DNA of 64,000 nucleotides from Ehretia macrophylla. Its lineage: Eukaryota; Streptophyta; Magnoliopsida; Boraginales; Ehretiaceae. The translations under genes were made by a program, and so were the position numbers. Under the pieces are notes generated by a model. The model did no database searches. It worked only from the letters and a program-made list of their open reading frames with translations, and was not told where the DNA came from. Where the stretch lies: positions 14,035,001-14,099,000 of the forward strand of contig CM075777.1 in NCBI GenBank assembly GCA_037974665.1. The letters run 5' to 3'. Each line of letters opens with the position of its first letter. Positions within the stretch are counted from its first letter, which is position 1. This document shows, piece after piece, positions 1-11,953 of the stretch.

Positions 1-1010
1 CTCAGATCAAATTTAGAAAATACCCTGGCACCTTGCAACTGATCAAATAAATTTTCAATTAGAGGCAACAGATATTTATTTTTAACAGTTACCTGATTGA
101 GTCCCTGATAATCAATACATAAACGAAGAGATCTGTCCTTCTTTTTAACAAATAAGACTGGTGCACCCCAAGGCGAAGAACTCGGCTGAATGAATCCCCT
201 CAAGTAAGCCCTGCAACTGAACTTTTAATTCCTGTAATTCAGGTGGAGCCATTCTATACGGAGTTCTAGAGATAGGTATAGTATCTGGCAATAAGTCAAT
301 CACAAACTCTATCTCTCTATCAAGCGGCAACCCAGGTAACTCTTCAGGAAACACCCCTAGAAACTCACTCACAATAGGCACATCTTTCAGTTTTAGCTTA
401 TCCGTAGGTTGATTAATCAAATAGGCCAAATAAGCATCACAACCTTTAGTAAGCATTTTAGTCGCCTTAATAGAAAAAATTAAATGAGTACTCGTAGACT
501 TACGACTACCGATAATCTCAATTACGGGTTGATTAGGCATTTCTAGCTTCACAAATTTTCTTCTACAATCTAGATAAGCATAATATTCACCCAACCAATC
601 CATACCCAGAATTATTTCAAAATCCTTAAAAGGCAAGATAATCAGATCAACAGGAAGGACTCGACCCTCAATACACAATTCACAGGCTTTACACACAGAG
701 TCAATAAAAATTTTAGTGCCCATAGGTGAACCTACCTCAATCTTATAAGGCAATTTATCAATTTTCAATGCAAAAGATTGTGCGCACATAGGTGTGATAA
801 ATGAGTGTGTAGCCCAGAATCAATTAAAACTGTAATTGATTTATTATTGAGAAGAAAATGACCTTCAACAACTGCAGTCGTATTAGGAAGCTCCTCTGCA
901 TCTAAGGCAAATACTCGGGCCTGTCCCCGTGAGGCTGATACTACAGCTGGTACCCTGGTCTGAGTACCCTGTCCAGATGTCTGACCTCTGGTGTTCTTGA
1001 ATTTCAAGCA
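1..1010 (-). pseudogene. Gypsy G1 aspartic protease and N-terminal reverse transcriptase
   Basis: The protease part carries the catalytic Asp-Ser-Gly (about 813-821) in the setting VLIDSG and, downstream, the conserved LGMDWL motif (about 590-620). RT begins with the typical FVIDLLPDT...PISRTPYRMAPPEL stretch (about 230-310). At 1-190 the codons still read as the RT segment [19 protein letters not shown] followed by [13 protein letters not shown] frame change near 770-810 separates the protease halves and another near 200 breaks RT, so no continuous protein can be made. In intact relatives these domains are part of one polyprotein, cleaved in the virus-like particle. Confidence 0.85.
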
Positions 1011-1049
1011 GTCCTTAACCCTGTGCTAGTCACTCCCGCAACCTGTACA

Positions 1050-2079
1050 CCTATTCAATTTCCTCTAGCAATTCTTCTCAGTATGGTCCTGATGCTGACA
1101 AAAGCTGCACTGTTGGTGACGTCTTGCAGCAGTGCCTCCCGTAGGAGCTCTGTAAGAAGAGGTAGCTGAACTACCTTACTGAGATCGTGCTACAGCTGGA
1201 CGAGACTGCCCCTGATTCTGACTCTGAACTGGTCGTGCCTGAGTCTGAGTAGGCCCGGTGTAACTCTGAGTCTGTCTCAGCTGTTGACTCTGACCAACTG
1301 AAACAGTCTGCCTCTGGAATCCCTGACTCTGAGTTTGATGTGGTCGTTTACGGCTGACTTGGTTCCCCAAACATATCTGCTTTGCGTTTCTCATATCTGG
1401 CAGCTATCCTGACTACTGCTGCATAAGTGGGATAATCCTGGGTAGACAGATTCAATAAAATATTGGGCCTCAGCCCTATAACGAACCTCTGAATCCTCTT
1501 ATTCTCCGGCTGCACTAAGGCTGGCACATAGCGGGACAAGCGTGTGATAGCAGTGTCATACTGGTCAACTGTCATGTTGCCTTGTTTCAGATTGATAAAC
1601 TCTTGCTATCGCCTTTCAATAGCTGTCTCTGTAATGAATTTCTCCTAAAACTCTCTAACAAACTCATCCTAAGTCTGTGGTACTGCCTCAGCCTCCCATT
1701 TGGATTTCACTGTATGCCACCATTGCTTGGCATCTCCCTCGAGCAAAAACTCAGCGCAAGCAACCCTTCTCGTGTCATTGTACTCGAGGCCAGTAAGAAT
1801 CTTCTCCACTTTAATCAGCCATTGCTCAGCCAACATATCATCGGGCTCTCCGAAGAAGCTAGATGGACCCCGATTCAGGAATTTCTCAAGATAGTTGCTA
1901 CCACCACCCACTGCTCTACCTTGACCATGACCCGGATTATCTGCAGGTACAAATCCTCTCTACATCTGCAATACCTGTGCTATTTGGCCTATTGCAGCAA
2001 TTAATTGTGCATTGAGTGTCTGTTGATCTACTTCATCTTCTCCGGTATTCTGATTTTTGGTCTGACGGCGGGGCCCCAT
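1050..2079 (-). pseudogene. Gypsy G1 gag (capsid) remnant
   Basis: The reading starts at an ATG at 2079-2077 (MGPRRQTKN), about 360 bp after the primer binding site. It contains the retrotransposon gag core: FLNRGPSSFFGEPDD, AEQWLIKVEKIL, and FLLEGDAKQWW (about 1690-1900), then a Gln/Ser-rich tail and a Cys/His-rich patch near 1020-1110 that fits a degenerate zinc knuckle. Stops near 1670 and 1640 and a frame change near 1580 break it. Gag would form the particle shell and bind the element's RNA. Confidence 0.8.
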
Positions 2080-2435
2080 TCCGAATAACTAGAATGCAAA
2101 GTATTATGACAGGCATATATATATAATTCACAAGTAAATCACATAAGAAGAAGTTCAAATAAGTCAACGTAAAATTACATATAAGGTCACGCAAGCATTT
2201 TATACATAAAAGATCCAAATAAAACACTTAGTCATATTTTCCATTCTAAATCTTCACTTTATTCAATAATTCTTAAAAAAACTTTCACATTTCCTTTTCC
2301 AAGCTAGCATGCTCTTTATCAAGTCAATCTTTCACTTAGCCAATCAAAGAGTCACTGATTCACCCAATCACACAATCACATAATAGACCTCTAACCACAG
2401 ACCGAGAAACCTATTTCAGCTCAAGCATTCTATAA

Positions 2436-2447
2436 GCTCTGATACCA
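2436..2447 (-). promoter_or_regulatory. Primer binding site of G1 (initiator Met-tRNA)
   Basis: On the minus strand this reads TGGTATCAGAGC, the standard plant LTR-element site complementary to the 3' end of initiator methionine tRNA. It lies six bases inside the LTR edge, which fixes both the strand and the LTR end at 2454. Confidence 0.93.
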
Positions 2448-2453
2448 CCTAAA

Positions 2454-4420
2454 TGTCACGCCCCGACCCAACCCCACGCTAAAGGTTAAGTCTGGACCTG
2501 ACAAACGGACAGAGTCTCCCCTGTACCGTGGACATTCTGGAAACGTGCAAACATTCAATAAAGCCATAAAACAACAAGAACACCCTTTTTCTAAATTAAA
2601 AACCCAACTTCAAGGCCATCTGAGCCCTAAGCATTACCAACAGTTTAAAAATACATACAAGCATGCATTCCACAACCATCTTCTTTACAAAAGACCACTT
2701 ATCATACCACTCTATGATAGCATTTGAACATACTTAGAAATTAAAGTCAACCATTATAACCCTTGCAACCACACACAAGCATGCAACAAACTAAAAGTAG
2801 GAATATTAGTTATTACATGCCACAGATACATATCATACAATACATTCAATCTTACAACTAAATAATATATACATGAGCTCAAGGCTCCAAAATAGAACAT
2901 AATAAACAATAAGCAGATTCTTCACATAACAGCAAGAACACATCCACCTCAAGCACAAAAACACAGCAACTAAGGCAATTGTTCCGCCTGCACCTCCTGC
3001 TCCTCATCCTCAACTAAATCAAGCTGGGGTTCAACCTCAGCACCTCCTGAAACATGTTAGCGAGGTATGAGCAACCACAATTGCCCAGTGAGGGATAAAG
3101 TCTACCCGGGGCGTGCAATGCAACAGTTAGGGCAAATAAGTAATAAAAACAAGTAAAGGACAATTGAAATAGCAAGTAACCATACATATCAAAGGATACG
3201 ATACACTTAACCCCAACACTCCATAATTCTCTTATCTTCGGTCATGAACCACGAACCTCGATCCACGAACCTCGACCAATGTGCTGGCATAAACCCCAAA
3301 AGGCACACCCCTAGGACCCTCGAAACTACCCAATTGCCCGTGATTACCATGGAAGCCCCGATTTCCCCCTTGTGAGTTTGTACTACAAGTACCCTAACCG
3401 TGACTCAACCGAGGTTTAGCAAAGCATATCTAGCACCTAAATAGCCTAAGAATACTAAATGTGAGGGCCAAATTAATCCGGATTTGCATTCACCCCAAAA
3501 CTTCTTTTTAAAAGTCGCCTATTTCATGTTTTAACTAAGTTTTGAGCAATTCAACGTCACGGGACTATTAAACAATCTTTATAAACATCTAAGACACCTA
3601 CTGGAAGCAATGAATCAAGTCATATCGCAAAATTTCACAAAACCCTAAAATTTCGTCACTATTCACACCCTACAATCACATTATGGATTTCAACCGTTTA
3701 ATAAGTGAATCAATGGCATAAATGTGGTCTCTAGCACTTATATACAATGTATATTAGCATATTTGAGCATATCATAACCATTTGATAACAAATCTACAAA
3801 ATCAAGAAAAGTATAACGTTTTAGAAATACAAAAACAACCATGCAAATCTCTCACCAATGCACGTAGAAGCTTGTAGAAAGGTAGAGAACCCTCTAAACC
3901 ACTTGCACCTAGCTTGGCTTGGCTTGAAATGAAGAATTGAAGAGTCAAAATCTCATCATTTGCACATAAAGGGCTGTCGGGTTTCCTGGCACTATTCACT
4001 CCCTTGTTTTTTTTTTTCCTCAACTTATGAGCTAAGTGTGATGTTTTGAGTATATAAGCCTAAGTGCATTATTTTAGTGAGAGTATGATGACTATAAAAA
4101 TGAGTCAAGCTAGCTTAATACAAGTCCAAAGGTTAAATTACGTGTTAGCTAGCTAAATTATGGAATTAGACTACGTAACACTATTAACTAGTTTCAATAA
4201 AACATTTTCTAAACGGATACTCTTAACCCTAATCGCTCAAATGAACATTTTTTTCATCCCTAAAACAATTAATATTATTTAAGAAAAATGCTAATTCGAA
4301 GTAATTAAGTGATTGAAAAACGTGATGAATAGTAACCATATAAAGTAACAAGTAATGCACAGTGAAAATGCGCAAATAGTGGATGCAACAGTTAAAAGGT
4401 GTACGGTAGAATCTCGGGCA
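2454..4420 (-). repeat. 5' LTR of gypsy G1 (1967 bp)
   Basis: The inner edge is set by the primer binding site; the LTR is bounded by TG (4420 side, minus strand TGCCCGAG) and CA (2454 side, minus strand GGGGCGTGACA). The ending GGGxCGTGACA is shared in style with the two other gypsy LTRs in this window, LTR A and LTR B, so all three appear to be related long-LTR gypsy families. The second LTR lies outside the window, so age cannot be judged. Confidence 0.8.
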
Positions 4421-4619
4421 TCATAGTTTTTATGTAGGTATCTGTTTAATTATATATTGATATGTATCGATATCTTTATGACTGATTTAATTGTTGAACT
4501 TGCCAGTTATTTAAATCTCCAATCTAATTTTTCATTATGTCTCATTATATGTCAGCTATTGCATAAAACAAAACTTCTCTCAAAATACACATCTTAAATC
4601 TGCAGTCTAATTTTTCATT

Positions 4620-4870
4620 ATGTCTCATTCTATGAAATGCCTCGCTACGAGTTTTATTAAACTAATAAAAATCTAGGATGCTAGAGAAAAATAACACTAT
4701 CTAAAAAAGATAAATTGAAGGGTTTGTGTGAATAGGTTACAAATGCTCTTATTTATACTAACTAATCTAATCATAATCCACATAGGATAAGGTAGTCCTA
4801 TTCTATATAGAATAAAATAAAAACATGACAAAAATTAAAATAAGACATAAAATAAAATAATGTTGACTCA
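4620..4870 (-). repeat. Probable 3' LTR piece of G2
   Basis: On the minus strand a purine-rich tract (AGAAAAAAGAG, near 4885-4900) is followed by TGAGTCAACA at 4870 and then an AT-rich stretch with a TATA-like TATAAATAAGAGC (near 4745-4760). This is the layout of polypurine tract, LTR start and U3/R promoter. The partner LTR is not in view, so the boundaries are tentative. Confidence 0.35.
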
Positions 4871-4938
4871 TGGGCCTAGTTAGACTCTTTTTTCTGGGTC
4901 TTAGCTCGATCAATCTGGTCCATTAATAAATCGGCATC

Positions 4939-6304
4939 TCATTCCCCATCAACCCCTCCCACCTGAGAAAAACTCGTCCTTGAGTTTAAGTCTGGATATG
5001 TATCCTCTTCCTCAAGAAAATATTCATATAACTCTGCTACATTGAAAGTATAGAAAATTCCCCAACTGTCAGGAAGATCAACCATAGAGGCATTGTTGTT
5101 GATCTCCTTTGCAATTTTGTATGACCCATATTTCTTGGAACTGAACTTGTTGTATATGCTAACTGCAAACCTACAAAAGAAATATACCATGACAGAATCC
5201 CCATCCCTAAACACCTTTGGGTGTCTGTGGTTGTCCGTTGTAGCTTTGTATTTAGCATTAGAGGCCTGAATGTGTTGTTTGACCCATTCTTGAATTTTCT
5301 ACACTTGATGCTAAATAATGGTGTCTGGGAATTTAGGTAAACGAGCTAGATCTAATGCATGCTTCAGCACCTTTATATAAACAATGGCAAAAGGCAAAGC
5401 GCCAGTAGAACGATGTACATAATTATTATAGGCAAATTCAGACTGAAAATCTCATTACTTTGGCTTGTCTTGGCATATGTAGTGAATCAAATTTTCCAAG
5501 GTCTTGTTGGTGACTTTAGTATGGTCGTCCATTTGAGAATGCGCAATACTAAATTTCAAGTTGGCATCAAAACATTTCCACAAAGTAAGCCAAAAATGTG
5601 ACAAGAATTTAGAATCACTGTCAGAAGTGATGGATTTAGGAACTTCATGCAGGCGTACCATTCCCTGAAAAAATAACCTCGCAGTATGTACTATATCTGA
5701 TGTCTTCCCACAAAGAATAAAGTGTGTCATCTTGGAGAATTTGTCAGCAAGTACAAATACAGAATCAACTCATCTCTGAGTTCTTGGCAACTCCAATACA
5801 AAGTCCATGGACAAGTCTTCCCAAACATATTATGGAACAAGTAAGGACATATAGAGACCTATATTTTGTCTGACCTTTTTTTGTTTGACAAATTGGGTAT
5901 TTTCGCACAAAATTTCCCACATATCTTTTCAATTGTGGCCAATAATACATTTCTTCTACACTGGCTATAGTTTTATCCCGACCTAGATGTCCACCTAATT
6001 CACCTCCATGCAAGTCATGAATAATTTTCTCATGCAAGGATGGCCTAGGAATACACAGTTGGTTACCTTTAAATAAAAATTAATGGTAGTCACTTGTGGT
6101 TTGCCTCTGTGTGTATTTTTGCCAAATACTACCAAAATCTTTGTCGTCTTCATACAACTCCTTCAAACAGTCAAACACCACAATTTCACCATTCAGTGTG
6201 ACGAGTAGGCTGGCAAAACGACTTAAGGCATTTGCCATACAATTTACCTTACTTGTGTTTGATGACATATGATAACTGCTCCAAATAGGAAGCCAAACGT
6301 GCAT
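4939..6304 (-). pseudogene. Gypsy G2 integrase
   Basis: The zinc-binding N-terminus is at 5765-6037 ([17 protein letters not shown], then YYWPQL and ICQTKKG). The first Cys of the usual CxxC pair is Tyr, so the zinc site is broken. The catalytic core is at 5455-5730 with [10 protein letters not shown] and a region corresponding to the H-S-Q-x-D-G stretch. The C-terminal part at 4939-5214 keeps KYGSYKI...FNVAELYEY, the usual end of gypsy integrases. Stops separate the three parts. No chromodomain was recognised after it. Confidence 0.8.
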
Positions 6305-7370
6305 GCATTTTATTCAGATGTCGTTGGCTCTTGAAGTGTTTAAGGACTTTGTGATTAGAACAAATAACAAATTCACACGAGATTAAATAGTGTTCTCATT
6401 CTCGTAGAGCCCAAATAATAGCATATAATTTCTGCTCGTATGTGGACCCTTTTCTACATGCTTCATTAAGTTTTTTACTATAGAAGGCGACAAGTCTACC
6501 TTCTTGAGATAACACTGCACCAATCCCCACTCTACTTGCATCACATTCTACCTCGAAAACTTTCTCAAAATCTGGTAAGACCAAGACAGGTGCAGTGGTC
6601 AATTTTTCTTTGATAATTGAAAAGCTTTTGTCAGCCTTTTCAGTCCACATAAATTTTTCTTTCTTCAAACATTCAGTAATTAGAGTTCCCAGGCTGCTGA
6701 AATTCTTAATAAACCTGCGATAAAATGTAGCTAAGCCATGAAAACTTCTTACCTCGTTAACAGTTTTAGTAGCTGGCCACTCCTGGATAGCACGAACCTT
6801 TTCAGCATCCACATGAATTCTTTCAGCGCTTACTATGAATCCCAAGTTTGACCCAAAAAAAAAAAATAATGAATCCCAAGAATACCAAGCGATCCGTCAA
6901 GAAGTGACACTTATTTAAATTTGTAAATAATTTATTTTCTTGCAATGTACTTAGGATCTGGCACAGATGTTTGAGGTGCTCTTCTTTGTTGTGACTATAT
7001 ATTATCATCGAAATAAACAATAACAAAATTTCTTATGATGGGCTTCAATACCTGGTTTATTAGCTGTATGAAAGTGCTCAAAGTATTTTGGACACCAAAA
7101 GACATCACTAATCATTCATACAATCTTTCTCGTGTTTTGAAGGTTGTTTTCTACTCATCCCCAAGCCTAATACGAATTTGATGATATCCACTATGAAGGC
7201 CAATTTTGGAAAACTCTGCAGATCCCTGTAGTTGATCCAGCAATCTTCCAACTGAGGTATAAGGAAATGATATTTCACGATGATTTTATTAATGGATTTG
7301 CTGTAAAAGACACATTCTTCAACTCTTATCCTTCTTTGGTATTAGTAATGGAGGCACAACACATGGGCTC
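6305..7370 (-). pseudogene. Gypsy G2 reverse transcriptase and RNase H
   Basis: RT lies at 6823-7300: a degenerate YFDDN-type active-site region near 7005-7020, then HLKHLCQILSTLQENKLF and [15 protein letters not shown]. RNase H follows at 6396-6845 with [31 protein letters not shown] and the [18 protein letters not shown] segment. An A-run at 6857-6870 interrupts the reading frame between the two parts. Together they would copy the RNA genome and remove the template in an intact element. Confidence 0.85.
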
Positions 7371-8520
7371 ATACTTTCATGGATATACCCCTTTTATAAT
7401 AATTCTTCAACCTTTTCCCAAAGTATCTCGTTTTCTTTGGGACCCATTCAGTAGTGGGGAAAGTTTGGTAGACTTGCACCTGGAATAAGATCGAAGTGGT
7501 GTTGGATATCTCACATAGGCGACAATCCTTTTGACAAATCTTCAGAGACAACCTCTTTAAATTCTTGCAAAAGGGACTAAACCTCCTTTGGAATATTTTC
7601 TTTTGTACGCTCTTCCGCCTTGACAACAAGTGCATAAGTTTCACCCATCTCTTTAGTATCCTTGATAAATGTATCTGCAGATTTTGCAATGATGAGGAAG
7701 GATTTGTCTTCTTCCTTGGCTTGTGGAACGTGTTCCTTATTGTTGGGAATGATGGCAATTTTCTTTTAATTCCACCAAAAGATATAGATATTTGATCGTC
7801 CTTTATGGGTTTTATTGACGTCATATTGGCAAGGGCTCCCAAAAAGTATGTGATAGGCATCCATGTCAATTATGTCATAAACGACCCCTACCTTATACAA
7901 CTTCCCAATAGAGATTGGGACTTTGCAAATCTCATTAACCTTGATCGACGAATCTTTTTCACCTAACCAATTTCATATGTTGTGGGGTGTGGCTTTATGC
8001 TTAACTTGAGGCAGTGTACAAGAGCACTTAACACAATATTTTTCCAACTCCAATTGTCAATAATTAAATTACATATCTTTTGTTGAATACTACAATGTGA
8101 ATGAAAAATACGTTTGTGTTTTGTCGAGTCTTTCTGCTTCAACGTGTATAATAGTTTCTTAATGACAAAAGTTACCCTCTCATCACAATCTACCAAATTG
8201 ACAAACGTGCATGCGCGATACTCACTAGAGTGATGTCTTGGTTCCCCATATTTAAAACATTTTTCAATTGTAGGCCTTGCATACGGATTACCCAAATTTG
8301 TTTTGTTATTTGCGTTGGATGTTGGATGTGTGGTATGAATAACTCCTTGGGTCGTGATTTATGGTTTGGTTGTTTTCTAGCACGATTTACTTTCTTTTAT
8401 TGGAAGATTGATATTGGGAACTTGATGGGGTTTGGCGGGCTTATAGTGGTACTCGAGTTAAGAGAGCTTTTGCTTTAAGTGCCATGTCATGTGCTTCATT
8501 AATTGACCAAATGGGTGTTA
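7371..8520 (-). pseudogene. Gypsy G2 gag end and protease-region remnant
   Basis: A zinc-knuckle-like CFKYGEPRHHSSE stretch at about 8225-8260 and a gag segment near 8440-8520 (INEAHDMALKAKALLTRV) mark the end of gag. The 7369-7869 part, read with frame changes, corresponds to the spacer between protease and RT that ends in a VPP-LLIPKK-type RT start. Many stops. The gag is cut off at 8520 by LTR A. Confidence 0.65.
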
Positions 8521-10684
8521 GTGACATCTTAAAACAAAAATAACACACAAACACACAAACACACATACACATACACGGCTGAGCAAGAGAATAAAGGAAA
8601 ATAAAGAAGAAGAAGAAAGAGAAATGAAGATAGACTTGGATTCTTGCTAGTTCATCACTTGTTCTTCCATTTAAGCATCATCAAGGTGAGGGGTCTAAAC
8701 TCTTTTCAAGGTTTTTCAAAGTTTATAACATAATACTTGCTTATATTGCTATACATGAGAAGATACATCATAGAACTTGCTAGAATATGTGATTTGAAAC
8801 TATATTGCGCACTGTTTTTGTATGGACGAGTTGCTATAGTAAACGTGGATGGATGAGGCTGATTTTCAGATATGTTGTGCTTAAGAGGTAATGGAACAAC
8901 TTTTATTTTGGATGCATGTCTTAGTTTGAGGTTAAGATGGACTTTTAGGCCATGTAATTGTGGAATACATATTTTTTAGGCTTTGTCTGCGCAGTAATTT
9001 TGCATTGGTTATTTGAGTAATCTAATGCTGTTGAAAATACCTGATTTTTGACTATAATGTACTAGACTCATAGTAGAACGAAGTTTGTGTTGGGAATTTG
9101 TTGAGATTAAGTGGTTAAGTTGCTCTATTAGACTCATTTCCGTGAGGTTAATGTAATTATGCAAAGCTGAACTCATTTCTGCGCATTGATCTTTCATGTT
9201 CGATTTGAGGTATCAAATGTTGTTGGATTGATCTGAGTTTTGGATATTTTGTGCAAAACTCATATTGGAACAAGTTTTGTGTCTAGTGCTTGTTCAGATT
9301 TTGTGGTTAAAGGGCTCGTTTGAGGTCATTATAGTAAGGTGCTGATTCCCTCGGAGATGCTGGACAGATTTGCGCAATAATGTTCTAGAGGTTATAACTT
9401 TGTGAATTTGACTCGGAATTAAGCTCTGTTTGATTCTATCATTATCTACACTCGATGAACTATGTCTTGGAGAAACTTTCAAAATTTTTGGAGGTTTTTA
9501 GATAGGCTAAACGAACTGAGAACAATAGGTATATGTAGTGTTTTGACATAAACTTGATACCATTGCTTGGATGATGGCTTTTATTGGACTAGTTGATTTT
9601 ATTGTGTTGATTGAATTAAGACATGAAGGTTATGAGGTGCATCTACCTATGTGTGTATGAATAATGTGAGTTTTGCACATGATTTGAAGTATGGAAAGTA
9701 GTGTAAGCAACTAAAGGTGACAAGCTTTGGAGATTGACCCTATGTGTGTTGTAGTTGTCTAGCTTATGGGCTATACTTGATTCTAGGGTGGAATTGCACT
9801 TAGATGATAGATGGAGCATGTTAAGTGGTTGTATTGGAGTTGTAGTTGGGGAGGTAAGATTGTATAAGAGTATTTGTGTTGGAAGAAAAAAGAAAAATGG
9901 AGTTAGAACATAAAATTTCGTAGTTGGTGTTGCTTTGGTTGAGGTAGCAGGTTAAGGAGCCCTCGCCTGACTCACTATTTCAACATTCTCTAGACAAGCC
10001 GAACGAAGGAGCCAGGCAAGTCCCTCGCCCAAACTCCCCTGTTTTCTTTCATTATTTTGGCTTCTTTGTGTTGGTTTAAAATGAGGTTTTGATGTCTAAT
10101 TGCTAGTACATTTAATGGGTATTCTGTGGGTTATTTATGGCATTATAAGTGTGTCTCTAAATGTTATTCTTGCATTATATATGGAGTCATATTTCATTGA
10201 AAATCACTCGATAAGTCTTGAACTTTCTTTATGCTTACATGATATACCATATAATAAAATGCCTTTATATGCTTATATATTTGGAGGCAACCTACTTTGT
10301 TGCCCTTCATATTGTATATTACATGTTCAAATGCAAATTGATATGTTTACATGCCATTATATATTACATGTTGAATACATATATGTTCATATGTGCGAGA
10401 ACTAAGTGTTATGCGGGGCAAAGTGCTACGTAAAGAAGCGGTGGGAGCCACCTCTTGAGCCCATAGGAGCCACCTCTAGAGTCTTGCACATATCATGCTC
10501 GTACCTGTTCAAATATTTAAGGGTTGTAATGTTTTTGGGCATGGTAGCGTTCGTTTCCTCTGGGCGGCATCGGGCTTGCCAAGTATGGTCTCGACTACCA
10601 TTGTTTCTCATTCCCTCTCTCGCTTGGGCTTGTGTTCCTTAGAGAGTTGGGTCGTAGGATTTGGGGTACATCTGGAGTATCCCC
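8521..10684 (+). repeat. Gypsy LTR A, part 1 (U3 end missing)
   Basis: This stretch is diverged but collinear with the solo LTR B at 21958-26312. Shared landmarks are ACTCGGAATTA...GTTTGATTCTA...CATCTACACTCGA (9410-9460 against 24520-24560) and CATGGTAGCGT...GGGCGGC.TCGGGCTTGC followed by TCGTAGGAT..GG.TACATC.GGAGTAT (10540-10680 against 25300-25480). The segment matching the first 560 bp or so of LTR B is missing, so the U3 end was lost where it meets G2. Begins with a CA-rich microsatellite at 8541-8576. No gene is visible in it. Confidence 0.75.
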
Positions 10685-11893
10685 TGTTAGCCTAAAAGGC
10701 TTCTAAATCTTGGTTTTGATGATCACAAATCATAAATGTGTTTAATAAGTTTGTTCAATGTGCAAAAGCAATGATGAATCAAGTTTGACTCTGACTTCAA
10801 GATTATCGAACTAAAGAAGGAATAAGAACATCTATCAACTTAAGGAGAAGATTCAAAGCATGAAGATGGAGTTATAAGGATGGAGACAGAAGTCATAAGG
10901 GGTACCGATTGGGACTTGACTGGGGTTTTTAGGGCTTGCAAAAAGTATATGCTCAATAGTGATTCTCAAACAACGTTTTTGAAATGTGTGTTTTTGTACC
11001 TTACATAATTTGTTCAAAATAATCTTTTTAAAAGAACCCAACCCTAACAGTCTTGGTTTCATCGGACGACCCCTCGGAGACCGGTCGACTGGTGGCCAAA
11101 GGGTCGTCCGCCCGAGACCCGTTCACCGAACGAGGGTCTCTCGACTGGTCGACCGGCGAACAGGGGTCGATCGGTCGGGCCAAAAATGTTGATTCAAAAA
11201 ATAGCCGTTTGTGAACGTTGGGAGCATTAATTACACCATTTTTTCAGCTCTATTAAGTGCACTCAACTGCAACATTTGAAGGTATTGTTTCAAAGCAATT
11301 ACACTTGAGTTCTTTCATGATCTTAATCTTTGAATCATCATTGAGCTATACTTGAGCAAGAAATTGTGAGTAATATTGTGAGAAAACATTCATTGTATTC
11401 ATCTACCCTAAAAAGAGGGCTTTTTTGTGATTCTCAAACAGTTATCAAAAGAGAGAGTTAAACACTTTGAAATAAAGGATTTCCTTGTCAAATGTATTGA
11501 AGTGAAAGCTTTGTATTGAAAAGAGTTATTTTTCTATTATAAAGTTTGAACTACCATTGTAGTTGGTTTGTGGATTCACCAACATTTGAAGAGCCACCAT
11601 AGTGAATATTGTTGAAATCCTAAGCGGGGAGCTTAGGTCGTGGACTTAGGCGGGGGCCGAACCACGCTAAAATCGCGATTTGCAATCTCTTTCTCTCAAC
11701 TCTCTCTTTGCATCACTTTCTGCACACCAAGTGTTTGATAAATTGTCTCACTCACATTTTATATTGCTAGAGTGCATTTCTATTTAGGATTGTTTTTTAT
11801 TAATCATTGCTAGAATATTGATTAATCGAAAAAGTAATACTATTGCCTATATAACCTAATTCACCCCCTATTAGGTTTAATTAAGGGACAACA
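10685..11893 (+). repeat. 5' LTR of S1 (1209 bp)
   Basis: Starts TGTTAGCC and ends GGGACAACA just before the primer binding site. It contains a dense cluster of CGG/CCG palindromes (about 11060-11185), including GACCGGTCGAC and CGACCGGCG. Compared with the 3' LTR, about nine differences occur in the first 190 bp (near 5%), and it lacks one 63-bp unit and a C-rich expansion that the 3' LTR has. Confidence 0.92.
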
Positions 11894-11895
11894 AG

Positions 11896-11908
11896 TGGTA
11901 TCAAGAGC
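11896..11908 (+). promoter_or_regulatory. Primer binding site of S1
   Basis: TGGTATCAAGAGC, the initiator-Met-tRNA type site with one extra A relative to TGGTATCAGAGC, two bases after the LTR. Confidence 0.85.
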
Positions 11909-11953
11909 TAGGACTTTGCATATAGCTTAACATCTAGCAAAGAAAAGATAAAT

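Larger units (their letters stand above)
1..4420 (-). mobile_element. Ty3/gypsy LTR retrotransposon G1, cut by the window edge
   Basis: Read on the minus strand this element has its 5' LTR (2454-4420), a primer binding site, gag, an aspartic protease and the first part of reverse transcriptase, which runs off position 1. The order gag-PR-RT directly after the LTR is normal for Ty3/gypsy. The coding part carries several stops and frame changes, so it is not autonomous as it stands. The five bases just outside the LTR (tcata, 4421-4425) should recur beyond the far LTR if the element inserted whole; that end is not in view. Confidence 0.9.
4421..8520 (-). mobile_element. Ty3/gypsy element G2, degraded
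   Basis: A second minus-strand gypsy body: gag end, protease region, RT, RNase H and integrase in that order from 8520 down to 4940, then an AT-rich, LTR-like tail. Every domain is broken by stops or frame changes. Its 5' part is missing: at 8521 the sequence changes abruptly to the truncated gypsy LTR A, in the middle of gag. Confidence 0.8.
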